This document shows positions 34,257-45,918 of a DNA stretch of 64,000 nt, one piece after another. Positions within the stretch are counted from its first letter, which is position 1. Each line of letters begins with the position of its first letter. A program made the translations under genes and the position numbers. This DNA comes from Parasponia andersonii (lineage: Eukaryota; Streptophyta; Magnoliopsida; Rosales; Cannabaceae): positions 726,373 through 790,372 of the forward strand of contig JXTB01000027.1 of assembly GCA_002914805.1 (NCBI GenBank), read 5' to 3'. Under the pieces are notes generated by a model. That model saw nothing but the letters and a program-made list of their open reading frames with translations, was not told the origin of the DNA and made no database searches.

Positions 34257-36785
34257 ATAATTTTATTATTGATCTAGCATGTTTTACTCCGGTCTATTCT
34301 CTTGTTGATTAATGTTTTTGATTTTCAGAAAGGTTTTGTTTTATATTTGGTCTTGTTCATATTATGAGTAAGCTCTAGTTTGTATGATGGTCAATAGATT
34401 CAATAAGTTTGAATGATTATTTGATTAGATGTTGCTATGAGGAAATGATCATGTTTATTTTGATTTTCATTTTCTGGCATGTTCTTGATTTGTGTTCATA
34501 TTTTATGTTCTTGATAAAACTATGCATGGAAGTATTTTGATCTTTAATTATTTTTTGGAGTTTTATGAAAACTGTATTTTTCAATTAAAAAAAAAAAGAA
34601 CGAAACGACGGAGCAGTGCGCGGCTAGGAGACTTGCGCACTGCCAACGTGAGCCTCGTGAGTGTGACCTGCGTGCGGGCCACGCAGGCATGACCCCGCGC
34701 ATGGCCGTGCGGGTGAGGCACCACTGGCCCCGTGGATGGGATCTGTGCGTGGCATGTGGGCTACTTCCTCGTACAAGCCGCGCGGGTGCACCCCGCGCAT
34801 GCAGCGCGGGCATGGTCCCGCTGGCCGCGCGGATGTAATCTGCGCATGGCCTACGAGCGGCCAGCCCGCACATGCCGCACAGGATCACCCCGCGCATGGT
34901 GCGTAGGCACGGCCCTGTTGGCCACACATATATGATTCGTGCATGGCAAGTGGGCGACATCCTACGTGCCGGTCGCGCGGGTGGCCTCCCGTGCCTTCGT
35001 CGCTCGGGGTGTTGCCTTGTACATTTGATGTGTGAGCATTACGCGAACCCATTATCACTCGAGAGTTGTCTCGAGCTAGGCCGCCCAGCATTACGTGAGC
35101 CCGTTCTCGCTCGGGAGTTGTTTCGAGCAAGCCAGTGTAGCGTTATGCGAGCCCGTTGGCGCTCGATAGTTGTCTTGAGCGTGGCCGTATACCGGCTTCC
35201 CGTTCCATCTGTCAGCTTGTCCCTGACACGTTTCGTATTTTCGACCATAATTTTAATTACTTTCATTTTAAAATTAATTTAATTTATCCATAGTTTTATG
35301 AAAATTGATAGATTAAATTTTAAATTCAAAATTTTAAAATCCTTATTAAATTTGAATTTTCAAAATTTAAATGATAGGATATTTTAATTTAAATCGTGGA
35401 TATGATTGATGTCCGTAATATCTTAATTATTATTTGAATAATTAGAGATATTTTAAAATGAAAATTTTTAAAGATTAGATATTATGAGATAATATCCGTT
35501 TAGTTTTAAATTCACATTTTGAATAGATGCTTTAAAAAACTAATTATATGATAGTTGGTAATCTATTTTTGAATTTTAAATTTGTTTAAATTCAAATTAG
35601 AGATATTGTCGGAGATTTTATTTGGAAAATCTTCTATCTTTTAAATTTCAAATTTTGTGAAGATTTGAAATTTAAATTTAAATCAGAATATCTTTTCAAA
35701 TCTTCAAATTTGAATTTATGGTTGGTAGATATTTAATGAAATTAGATATTGATTTGAATTTTGAATTCAAATCTAACAAGATAAGATAATGGGAGATATT
35801 TAAGGAAGTTAAATTCAAATTAAGGTTTCAAAAGTTGAAATTTAAATTTGAGATATTTAAAGAGATTTAATTAGTTAAAATTTTTATTTAAACTAATTAG
35901 ATTTTGTGAAAATCTTTTCTAATTTAAATTTTAAATATTATCTTTCATATTTAAATATTTAATATCTTCTTATCAATTAGAATTATTTAAATATTAAATA
36001 ATTTTAAATTAGAAGAAATTAATAAATCATTAACAATTACTTGTTATCTGCTTACTACTTTAGTATTATTAGGACAATGTTGCATGCATGCCTATTAATT
36101 AAGTATTATTACATGATCTTTAGTAACATGTCAAATAGAAAATTAGAGCTACTCTCATACAAATATGAACATACTTATATAATTGATTTTAGATTACTAA
36201 ACTAGTTAGATAACTGGATAAAATCTATAAATCCCTTATTACAAAATATTGAGTGGGAGAAGGTATGTGATACCTATGGTATCCATTGTTGGTTCGTTAT
36301 GTATTAGGATGAGCCTTGCCTCAGAATCTTGCTGAGCTCCCATAGGAGAGTTTTTCGTCCGAATAATACTCGAAATGAGCTTCTAAGGATAAGATACTAG
36401 GTAGACTGTATGAGGCTAATCGCCCGCAGGAGACGGTCTTATATAGAAAGCTTAGTTACTAAAACAATGGTTAAACACTCAACTCGAAATATTAATATCC
36501 TCCGGTAGGAGTTCTTATTAGTCGATTAGAGGACCAAAGAGAATGGTAGTTAGAAATATAGGATAAGATTTATCTGTCTATTTACTAATTGAAATTGTTT
36601 TAGTTTGACTTGCTGATTGCATGACTTCCCATAGGAAGCTTGTGTTAAATTACCATGAATATAAGTAATAGTCTTAGGGATACTTCACTTGCATATTGTA
36701 TGCTTAAATATTTTACGTTAATTATTCGTAACATAATAAATTATGTTTGCTTATACGTGGAATATTTATTTATTTTTCAGTAGAT
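34257..36785 (+). other. Long non-coding leader of element E
   Basis: About 2.5 kb between primer site and gag. It changes composition sharply: 34600-35240 is GC-rich with short repeated GCGCGG/CATGGC words and three 52-bp hairpin repeats, while 35240-36060 is made of AAATTT-type AT-rich words. Overlapping ORFs in the GC-rich part (for example 34872-35282 plus, 34960-34544 minus) are repeat-driven and not supported as genes. Confidence 0.75.
35036..35191 (+). repeat. Three 52-bp tandem repeats with internal hairpins in the E leader
   Basis: Units 35036-35087, 35088-35139 and 35140-35191 each run GC(A/G)TTA(C/T)G(C/T)GA, then an inverted repeat around AGTTGT: CTCGAG-AGTTGT-CTCGAG, GCTCGGGAGTTGTTTCGAGC and GCTCGATAGTTGTCTTGAGC. 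The stems keep pairing although bases differ between units. Confidence 0.85.
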
Positions 36786-37853
36786 ATGGCACTTAATCCC
36801 TTGTCCACTTTACTCACACAAAACAAGCTAGACGGTGAAAACTATGTAGGCTGGAAACGCAACCTAGACATAGTGCTTACTGCTGATAAACATAAGTGTG
36901 TTCTCACCACTCCATGTCCTACTCATCCAACTGAGGAATCCACCAACGATGTAAGAAACTTGTATGATAAGTGGAAGCAATCTGATGAGATGCCTAAACG
37001 CTATATACTTGGCTCAATGAGCAATATATTGCAACAACAACATCGTGGGATAGGAACTGCTATTGACATTATGCTGAGTGTTGACGAAATGTTCGCCAGT
37101 CTCGGTCGTCAAGCTAGAAATGAGGCTACAAGTGCATTTATGAATCTTCTTCAAAAGAAGGGTACTCTAGTTTGGGAATATGTGATGAAAGTCATCGCAT
37201 ACCTCAATGAACTGGAAATCCTTGGAGCTAAAATTAATTATGACACCTAAATTGACATGGTTTTGAAAACATTGTCAAACACCTTCAATCAATTTAAGAT
37301 TGATCATGAAATTCATCGGAAGGATTATACTCTTACTGGTCTGATGAAAGGTCTGCAAATAACAGAGAATATTCTTAAGAAGAATAAGTCGGAGTCAGCT
37401 GAGGCTAATGTAGCTCAAGCTAGTTCTTCCTAACCGAAGTCGAAAGGCAAAGGTAAGTGGAAGAAAAAGACTCCTGCTTCTCTGGCTCCAAAGAAAAAGA
37501 AGACCAAGAAGGGTGCCAAACCAAAGGGAAAATGTTTCCACTGTGGTGAGAATGGACATTGGAAGAGGAACTGCAAAACTTACCTAGCCCTTAAAAGGGA
37601 AAAGGACAAGGACAAGGACAAACAAGGTAATGACAATTTGTTGTTCATTAAGGCTTGTCATATGATTGATTCTATCGATTCTTGGATCATAGATTCGTGA
37701 GCCACTGACCATGTTTGTAATACTTAGCAGGGGTTTAAGGAAACTAGGAAGTTCGCTGGTGAAGAGTTCACACTGCGATTGGGAGATGGCTCAATAGTTG
37801 AAGCTCGTGCAATGGGAGATGTTATTTTGAATTTCGATGATTTTAGGTTTTTA
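36786..37853 (+). pseudogene. gag and protease start of element E
   Basis: Starts MALNPLSTLLTQNKLDGENY with VGWKRNLDIVL, the Angela-type gag start. The frame stays open except for stops at 37248-37250, 37431-37433, 37698-37700 and 37725-37727. An intact zinc knuckle CFHCGENGHWKRNC lies at 37533-37574 after a Lys-rich stretch. SWIIDS-stop-ATDHVCNT (37680-37723) is the protease active site, with a stop at the position after the catalytic Asp-Ser. The sequence then enters the assembly gap. The ATG at 36786 is preferred to the earlier in-frame ATG at 36747, which precedes leader-like sequence. Confidence 0.85.
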
Positions 37854-37963
37854 NNNNNNNNNNNNNNNNNNNNNNNNNNNNNNNNNNNNNNNNNNNNNNN
37901 NNNNNNNNNNNNNNNNNNNNNNNNNNNNNNNNNNNNNNNNNNNNNNNNNNNNNNNNNNNNNNN
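37854..37963. other. Assembly gap (110 N)
   Basis: Run of undetermined bases within the pol of element E, between protease and integrase. Its true length may differ. A single further N is at 53024, in an A-rich stretch of intron 2 of the homeobox gene. Confidence 0.99.
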
Positions 37964-38344
37964 GAAACTGAAAAGCAGTTAGGAAAGAACATAAAGACCC
38001 TTCGATCTGATCGAGGTGGTGAATACCTCTCTGGAGAATTCTCTGAATTTCTCACAGAAAATGAGATCACTCATTGGGAATGATGTTGGATCATTATCAC
38101 CAGTGAAAGTTTGGTTAGCACAACAGTTTGATATGAAGGACTTAGATAAAGCTTGCTATATTCTAGGAATACAGATTCTACGAGACAGAAAGAACAAATG
38201 CAAAGCTTTATCACAAGCTTCATATGTAGACAAAATACTGGTAAGGTTTGTAATGCATAATTCTAAGAAAGGTTTAATACCCTTTCGTAAAGGAATTACT
38301 CTGTCTAATGAGAATTCTCCTAAGACAGAAAAAGAGAAGGAACA
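37964..38344 (+). pseudogene. Integrase and reverse-transcriptase fragments of element E joined by a deletion
   Basis: 37964-38070 encodes an integrase-core piece in one frame (KQLGKNIKTLRSDRGGEYLS, with the second catalytic Asp). Directly after, from about 38115, comes the part downstream of the reverse transcriptase active site: FDMKDLDKACYILGIQILRD and ASYVDKILVRFVMHNSKKGL. The rest of integrase and the reverse transcriptase palm with its DD box are absent, a loss of roughly 1.8 kb judged from usual copia length. The frame is then cut by the insertion at 38345. Confidence 0.82.
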
Positions 38345-41254
38345 TATAACACCCCCTAGTTTAACCATATTATCATATACAGTCAAATTATGAAGTATTA
38401 TTCTTTCTTAAACTTTATTTTTTGTTTTGATAAAAAGGTGGGTAATTTTTGAACTTTCCAAAACTTTTGGACAAAAGCAACTGTATGGCATTTCTTGTTA
38501 AAAGTGTCTTTACAAAATGTATAATCAAAAGAGGTTTTCACCAGTTGATTTTTCCCTTAGCAGTAATATTTACATTACACCAAAATATCTCAAAACAAAA
38601 ATGTCGCCCACAGGTCAAGGTCGTCTACATCTGTATGATCATGGCGACAAAAGGTAAGCCAGGCAACCAGCTAGTTAATACCAAAATGTGTCTCCTCATC
38701 TGCATCATAAGACTAAAATAAGCTAAAACTCAGTAAGTAAAAATTATGTATGCTTATGAATGCTTTAAAATCTCATAAAGTTCCCATTGTACCCTTTTCT
38801 TTCTTAAACATTTGAGTCCATGCATTTTCCTCAAAAATTATTCTTAGTTGGGCCTCTTAGCACATTGCTTGTCCCGTAAGTCGATAGGCCGTGATAACAT
38901 TGGGCAGAAACTCTGGCCAAGAGTAAAAATAAGGTGCGACTGTCGTGTGAGGTTTTTTTTTTTGAAAACTCCTTCCCTCATCAAAGGGGCATCCCACACT
39001 ATGTTAATATTATCCCGCTTCAACAAGACACATTATAAGATCCGCAAATCCCACTTCAACGGGAGAGTCTACATCAACAGACTTACCTATCTAGCTCCGA
39101 CAAACTAACAATTGCCATTAAAATTTATCTTATAAAATTGGTACAATGGTACTCACTTTCAAATACTCTTATAATAAAAGTCTCCATTTTCATGCAAAAC
39201 ATGCCATGCATATGCCATTTCATAACTTTCAGGAATAAGTAAGTTTCACATAAATACATCTTCTATATAGTTCTTATGATGCAGTTGTAAATCTTTACTT
39301 ACCTCGTGTCCTGAATAAAAATTGATAGTGGAAAGAGTCAATATCCTCTAAAAATTGGTATGCTAATCACCTATCATAAATTACTATTATTCAAAATGCA
39401 CATTTTACACAAAAAGAATGCATTAAGATACTTGAACAAGACTAAAATAACAACTTTCACCAAATTAGGAAACTTGATCTTAAAATGACTCAGAAGCATA
39501 TAAATCACTTAAGGTACTTGGTAGTCAACAACTAGCATTGAAAAATTGTTCAAAATTATTAAAATAAGAATGCTAGTTTATTAGCATAAAATGGTACAAA
39601 ATGGCACATCATTTTGTAAAAACAAGTCCATTTGCTCCTAAATGGTGCCATTTCATTTAAAAACATTTGGACAGCACCTCCCCTATTTTAGGAACATTCC
39701 CACATGATTAAAATCATGGTTTTAAACCTACAATAACAATTACAAAATTTAAATGACTTTTACACTTGTGTGCCATCATAACCAGCCATCAAATAAGTGT
39801 AATAACTAATAGAATCAATAAAATATATACTATAAGTTTAAGAAATCAGATTACAAATATGGAAAACTTAATCTACCACATATGAAAATACTTAAATCTA
39901 TAAATAGCAATCTTTGGGACTTTAGGTTTAACTTTAATCCTCTACCTAAATTTTATGTTTCCAGTGATATATAAGGGTTCCTAGGATCATTATTCATCAA
40001 ATAATTGCTTTGGTTTAAGGGCTAATACAAAAGAAATTATCTATAAGTTCAAAATCATACATAATGCTCACTTTAACTAGTTTGAGCTTTTGTTGGAGTT
40101 CTTGCCTTCTACCTCTACCAAACTGATTCTCTAAGCTTAGAATTAGATTTTTGGACTTAAGAAAACCTGAAGAAACCATTATTTAAGTGGGAACAAGCAG
40201 AGCATTGAAATTAAAGGACAAGACTTAGAAAGAAGAACTTAATAGAATTACCTTGACTAGTTTTGGTGTATCTTGCTTTCTAGGGCTCCAATTTGAGTTC
40301 TACCACTTGAAACTATTGGAAATGTTTGAGGGAAGTTGAGAGAAGTTAGAAAAAGCATTGGAGAGTTTTAGGTCATGGCTGGAGAGAAAGTGAAAGCAAA
40401 TGACCAGATTTGACCCAAAATCAACACTTAATGGCTAAGAAAAGGTATAACTTAAATTCTAAGGGGTATTTTGGCTATTTTACACATTACTTACCATGTG
40501 TTCAGCTCCAAAACATCCTTACCATAGTCACCACGTTGCTGGTCACTCCTATACACCCAAGTGTAGCCAAAGTTGGTGAATCCTACCTTAGAAAGTGAAA
40601 ACTAGTCATACTTTGACTTATAATCCTATATAGCCAATCTTATTGTAGTTTGGTGGAACCTAGCCCCTTAACCAATCATTAAACATAAAAAGAAAGTCAA
40701 TTAGACTCCAATTAACAATGCAAACATAGTATTAGTACTCAATTATTAGAATGCACAAAAATGACATTATGCGATTAAGCCTAATATAAGCTAGCTTAGT
40801 GCAACTAAATACAAATTAGTGTCCTGAATGCCTGGAGCCGATAAATAAAATGCTATAAATGAGTCCTAGACATTGAATCAAGCCTATTTGACATGTTAAA
40901 CACACCGTGAATTTGGCTCCGAAAAGCGTGAAAATTACATTTTACCGAAAAACCTCTATTTGACCAAGTTATCAACAAGTACGATCTTAATGCATGCGCA
41001 CCTAGTATTGCTTTCATAATTATATTCTTTGTTCTTTTAGAACACCGAGCTCTATCTCTGAGGGTATTGAACCTTTACACTGTATTGGGACACTTCGACA
41101 ATCATTAGTGTAATAATATGTATGTAAATACACATAACATAATGAATGAGCATGTTACTATAAAACTACTATTAAAAACTTCTAGATGCCTAATATGCAA
41201 TTAGAAAATATTTATTATTGGCTTAATATGCATGTGAGAATCTTGGGCACCACA
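38345..41254 (+). mobile_element. 2.9-kb non-coding insertion G in element E, probably a solo LTR
   Basis: It interrupts the copia pol between NENSPKTEKEKEH (ending 38344) and RNIPYASAVGSLMYA (from 41263). It starts TATAACACCCCCTAG and ends CTTGGGCACCACA, so it has CA at the right and, allowing one G-to-A change, TG at the left. The flanks are GAACA (38340-38344) and GAATA (41255-41259), a 4/5 match. No coding was recognised. A large solo gypsy LTR (Tekay/Del LTRs are long and often start TGTAACACCCC) fits best. A non-autonomous element is the alternative. Confidence 0.5.
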
Positions 41255-41953
41255 GAATAGATGAGAAATATTCCTTATGCTTCGGCAGTGGGAAGTCTCA
41301 TGTATGCCATGCTTTGCACATGACTAGATATTTGTTATGCTGTTGAGATTGTAAGTCGTTACTAATCCAATCCAGGATCTGAATATTGGGGTGCAGTCAA
41401 GCATATTCTAAAGTATCTTTGGAGAATTAGAAATCATATGCTAGTATATTCTGGAGAAGATCTAACGCCTGTTGGATATATTGATTCGGATTTTCAATCT
41501 GATGAAGACTCTAGAAGATCAACCTCTGGTTCAGTCTTTACCCTTGGTGGTGGAGCCATTATATGGAGGAGTATCAAGCAATCTTGTGTTACAGATTCAA
41601 CCATGGAGGCCAAATATGTGGCGGCTTCTGAAGCAGCTAAAGAGGCGGTCTGGCTTTGTAATTTCCTTTTGGATCTTGAGGTAGTACCTGGAACACAGCA
41701 ACCTATGACACTTTACTGTGATAACAGTGGAGCAGTTGCTAACTCTAGAGAGCCTAGAAGCCACAAGAAGGGAAAACACATAGAGAGGAAATATCATGTA
41801 CTCAGAGAAATTGTTCAAAGAGGAGACATGATAGTGAGTAAGATAGCATCTGCAGAGAGCTTTGCTATTCCTTTTACCAAATCTTTGGCTACCAAAGTAT
41901 TTGAGGACCACTTAGAAGGAACAGGACTACGTGATATGTCACATCTGCTTTAA
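41255..41953 (+). pseudogene. RNase H and end of pol of element E
   Basis: Continues the reverse transcriptase of E after insertion G: IPYASAVGSLMYAM, stops near 41323 and 41362, then an open frame 41438-41953 (171 aa). This frame reads DLTPVGYIDSDFQSDEDSRR, STSGSVFTLGGGAIIWRSIK, STMEAKYVAASEAAKEAVW and ends IPFTKSLATKVFEDHLEGTG, the typical copia RNase H and pol end. The Asp and Glu positions of RNase H are visible. It directly precedes the polypurine tract. Confidence 0.9.
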
Positions 41954-41969
41954 AGGCTAAGTGGGAGAT
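41954..41969 (+). other. Polypurine tract of element E
   Basis: AAGGCTAAGTGGGAGAT immediately before the 3' LTR start TGTTGGAATAATG. Confidence 0.88.
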
Positions 41970-43374
41970 TGTTGGAATAATGTCCTGTAAAGCAGTTTAT
42001 TATTTAGATATTATAAACAATATTTATTGGATTATTTAGTATCTATTTTTTATTAATAAATTCCATGTTATGAATTTCTATTTCATTTATGCCCCATTGA
42101 TATACATGTGATGTGTATGTTTATCTTATGCAAACATCTAAAAAGATTCCAAAACAAGAAATGAGTAATAAAGAATTTGAGGTTAAATGCCGTAACTCAA
42201 ATTTCTAATTTTACTAATCTAGCACTATTGTAGAAGACCTTAATCCTAATGATTAACGAATTTACTTTCTTGTGTTTTATCTTTTTGAGTTACTAAAGGA
42301 CTAGTTCTGATTTATGGTTCGAACTCCGGTATCTTGGAAGATAAGGTATATGAAATGTGTAGAATGTTTTTCATGATAGACACCATGCATATGATGTCAC
42401 TTTGAGTTTTTTCAAGTACTTGGATAATATAAACCAGAGCTCCGGTATTCACTATGTGAATTTGACTGTGTTAGTATAAGTAGATACAAACACCATAGTC
42501 AACTATTATCCATTAGATGAAAAATGGTAACTCAAAGGTAAATATGTACTAGACGGGTAATACGGTAATTTCACCCTACTAGTACGGCATTGCATTAGGG
42601 GTATGTCTACAGATATAGTATATGCTAAATGGATCAAGCTAATTAATTGTTAATAAGCTTCACAGAAAATAAATGATATTTAGTCTATGAGTTCAATATT
42701 GGGCCTATAGTGGTGTGCCCCAATATTAACGGATAAGATCCAATCATAATTAAGATTTAATTATGATAGTGGGTATATGGTTCATTGGAGCTTAAGCTTT
42801 ATGGATCTATCTGGTCCCTTGTCTAGCTCAAATTAAAGCCCAATAGTCATTTGATGATCAGTTGAGCCCGACAAGCCCAATAAGCTCATTAGGGTTTACT
42901 AATCTCTCTATATTTAAGAGAAAAGTTCTCTAGCAACAAAAAAACAAGTGTTACACATGAAACACCTCTTGAGAAGAGAGTGTCACACGAAAACAGAGAG
43001 AGAGAGAGAGCAGAGAAAATCAGCCACCACTAGGGATTCATTGTCCTTGGTGTTTTGGCCATCTCGGAGAAATCGGTTCGAGAAGATTATCTTCTTGTTC
43101 ATTTGCAAATCTTTTTGTTGGGAATCAAGAAGGAGACCACCCACCGGATCAATCAAACGGCTTTCAGGAATAGATGAGAAGGTTGTGGAGCGAATCTGGA
43201 TATTGTTCTTGTCTAGATCAAGAGTTAATTCATGTTAGATCACGATCTGAAACATTTTGTAAAAAGAAAAATTTTAAACGACCAATTCCGCTGCGTTTAT
43301 TGATTTTACAAAACTATGATGTTCTTAAAAATAATTTTATGAAAATATTTTTCAGAAATTTATTCCAATAAACA
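41970..43374 (+). repeat. 3' LTR of element E
   Basis: 1405 bp, TGTTGGAATAATGTCC...TTCCAATAAACA, with inverted ends (TGTTGGAA / TTCCAAtaaACA). Homologous to the 5' LTR from 42160 on. It contains a TATA-like sequence near 42908 and a GA tract near 42994-43009. Confidence 0.9.
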
Positions 43375-44349
43375 CTAGTAGGCCATGATGGGCTAAATCC
43401 CATGCGTCCATGTGTTTACGAAGCGTCCATACGACCACCATACAAGATGGCACTATAGGCCATGCATGGGATAAATCCCACGCATCCACATGCTTGCGAA
43501 GTGCCCATGCGGCCATCATGCAAGATGACACTACATAGGATAAATCCCATGCGTCCACATGCTCGTGAAACATCCATATGACTACCATGTAAGACGACAC
43601 CAGCATGGTCACACATGGGATAAATCCTATGTGTCTACGTGCTCAGGAAGTGCCTATGCAGTCACCATGTAAGACGACACCTACACAGTTCACCGAAGCG
43701 GGGTAAAGCCCTCACGGCCACTGGAGCAGGATGAAGCCCACACGGCCATAAGAGTGAGGCAACACTCGTGCGGCTAGCACACGGGGTGCCATCGGTGCAG
43801 CTACGGGAGCAAGGCAACGGCCACGCAGCCAGCGCATGGGCTTCCACCTACATGGCTAGCATGCAGGGCTACTCTCGCGCAGTCACTGTGCAAGTTGCCA
43901 CCCGCATGGCCAACGAGCGAGTTTCCTCGCTACGGCAGCACAGGTGGTGCGTATGACTTTTAGCATGTGTTGCCTCGTACCATTTTCGAATCTGAAAAAT
44001 TTGTAACTTAATTGTTAAATAGTTTATCTCAAAAACTAAAATACAATTAACGATCAAACAACTTTCTACGTACAGTTTTATCAGGAACATAAAACATAAA
44101 CACATAGAAAATCAAGAACATGCTAGAATCATAATAAAAAACAAAAAAAAAATGATCATAAAATCATAGTAACATCTAATTGATTATCATTTAAACTCAT
44201 TAAATCAATCAATCATCATACATAATAGAGCATACTCGTAAATATGAACAAGATCAAATATATTCATAGAGATCATCATATAAATCAAAGATCATCAAAC
44301 GCTAAGAGAATTAACATGAACAAGATGTGTTAGATCATCGAAAACCTTT
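43375..44349 (-). other. Element D leader, distal (GC-rich) piece, with tandem repeats
   Basis: Non-coding. It continues D's leader on the far side of element E and leads, on the minus strand, up to D's primer site. Four repeat units of about 70-80 bp start at 43390, 43468, 43537 and 43617 (GG(G)ATAAATCCCATGCGTCC-like). GC-rich CATGGC/GCGCAG words follow to 43960, then AT-rich sequence. This mirrors the GC-rich block in E's leader, but the repeat units differ. Confidence 0.8.
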
Positions 44350-44361
44350 GCTCTGGTACCA
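44350..44361 (-). other. Primer-binding site of element D
   Basis: The minus strand reads TGGTACCAGAGC, identical to the site of element E. It identifies 44367-45918 as the 5' LTR of a minus-oriented element. Confidence 0.88.
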
Positions 44362-44366
44362 ATTAC

Positions 44367-45918
44367 TGAAAATTCCAAAAATAAATTTCAAAAAATGATT
44401 TTTTTGAAATTAATTTCTGCAGTTTTATAAACAAATCAAGAGCACGGCGGAATAGGTATTTTAAAATTTTTCTTGAAACTTTACAAAACAAAAATATAGG
44501 ATCATTGATCTAACATAAATCAATTCATGGATCTTAGTTTAGATAAAATATAGAAGCGTCTTATAACTATTGAGCCTTCTCATCTATTCTCTGGAGCCCG
44601 TTGAATGATCCGGTATGTGGGTACTTTCTTGATTTTCAACAAGAGATGAGCAGACGATTCGGAAGATGCTTTTCTTTCTTCTTGATTGCATGTCTACAAC
44701 CATAGTTATCTCTCCTTTGGCGGCCATGAACGAGATTTGGATTTCTTTTGCAGTAACTCGATTCTCTCACTTTCTCTTTTTCTTTGTGTCTCATGTTTTC
44801 TACAGTCACTATGACTGAGAGTGGTGTGTGGAACTATACAGAAGCTTAGGAGAACTTTTCTCTTAAGTATTAGAATAATGTAAACCCTAATAAGCTTATT
44901 AGGTTCAACTGATCATTCAATTAGTATTGGGTTATATGTGAGATAGATAGGTGACCTTATGGAACTAAATAGTCTAAGCTCTAATAGGCTAACTACCTAC
45001 AATTATAATTAACTCTTAATTATGATTATGCCTTGTCCGTTAATATTGGGGCACTCTACTATACGTCCAATATTGCACTCTTAGAGTAAATGTCATATAT
45101 TTGCTATGAAGCTAATTAACACTTTAATTAACTTGATCTATTTAGCATATACTATACTTGTAGATATACCCCTGATCAATGTCGTACTAGTAAGGTGAAA
45201 TTACTGTATTACCCCTCTAGTACATATTTACCTTTGAGTTACCATTTTCCATCTAATGGATAATAATTGACTACACTCTTTGTAATTGCCCATACAAACA
45301 TAGTCAAATTCACATAGTGAATACTTGGCACCTGATTTTTTATTATCCAAATCCTTGAAAAAGCTCAAAGTGACATTATATGTATAGTATCCAAATCATG
45401 AAGGACATTCTCGTCAATTCACAAAGCTTATCTTCTAAGATATTGGAATTCAAACCATATAATCGGAATTAGTCTTGTAGTAAGTCAAAAAGATAAAACT
45501 CATGAAAGTAAGTCCGATTATCTCTAGGATTAAGGTAATTTTGCAATAGTACTAAATTAGTGAAAAATAGAATATTGAGTTACGAAAGTTAATCTCAAAT
45601 TCTATTTTCACTTAGTCCAGTTCAATGCATTTATAACTTTCTTATAACGCACTAGTGTTTCTATTTGAAGTCAAACACTTTGATGATTAGAGACTTTATC
45701 AATCTCGTTGAAATAGACAATACTATATTCTATGATAAAATAAAGTATTCCATCTTTATTTGCAAAATGTGAATTCTTTACTTTATTTAGATATAATGAA
45801 ATAAAGAATTTAGTCTCTATATGTGAACACTTCATACGAACAATATTACTTATTATTAGTTATAGAAACTTTTAGACGTTTGTATAATAGAAATCATAAA
45901 CATCACATGTATATAATA
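44367..45918 (-). repeat. 5' LTR of element D, truncated at its outer end
   Basis: Same sequence family as 7654-9317 (for example, the CACATGTATATAAT block at 45904 matches 9196, and GGCGGCCATGAACGAGAT near 44720 matches 8010). About 108 bp present at the outer end of the left LTR are missing, so the copy breaks off near 45918 into unrelated DNA. Confidence 0.82.

Larger units (their letters stand above)
32984..43374 (+). mobile_element. Angela-like Ty1/copia element E, inserted in D's leader
   Basis: Plus-oriented: truncated 5' LTR (32984-34236), tRNA-Met primer site, a 2.5-kb leader, gag, protease, assembly gap, fragments of integrase and reverse transcriptase, an inserted block (38345-41254), RNase H, polypurine tract, full 3' LTR (41970-43374). 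The sequence just outside each end belongs to D's leader, on the opposite strand. The first about 290 bp of the 5' LTR are missing, so no target duplication can be seen. Confidence 0.85.

Noticed and set aside
35036-35191. CRISPR-like array
   Set aside because: The units are directly adjacent with no unique spacers and lie in a plant retrotransposon leader.
34544-35282. Several overlapping GC-rich ORFs on both strands (up to 138 codons)
   Set aside because: They lie in the repeat-rich leader of element E, overlap in opposing frames and consist of repeated short words. No start context or domain was seen.
37779-38070. ORFs running through the N block
   Set aside because: They include undetermined bases, so their continuity is artificial.
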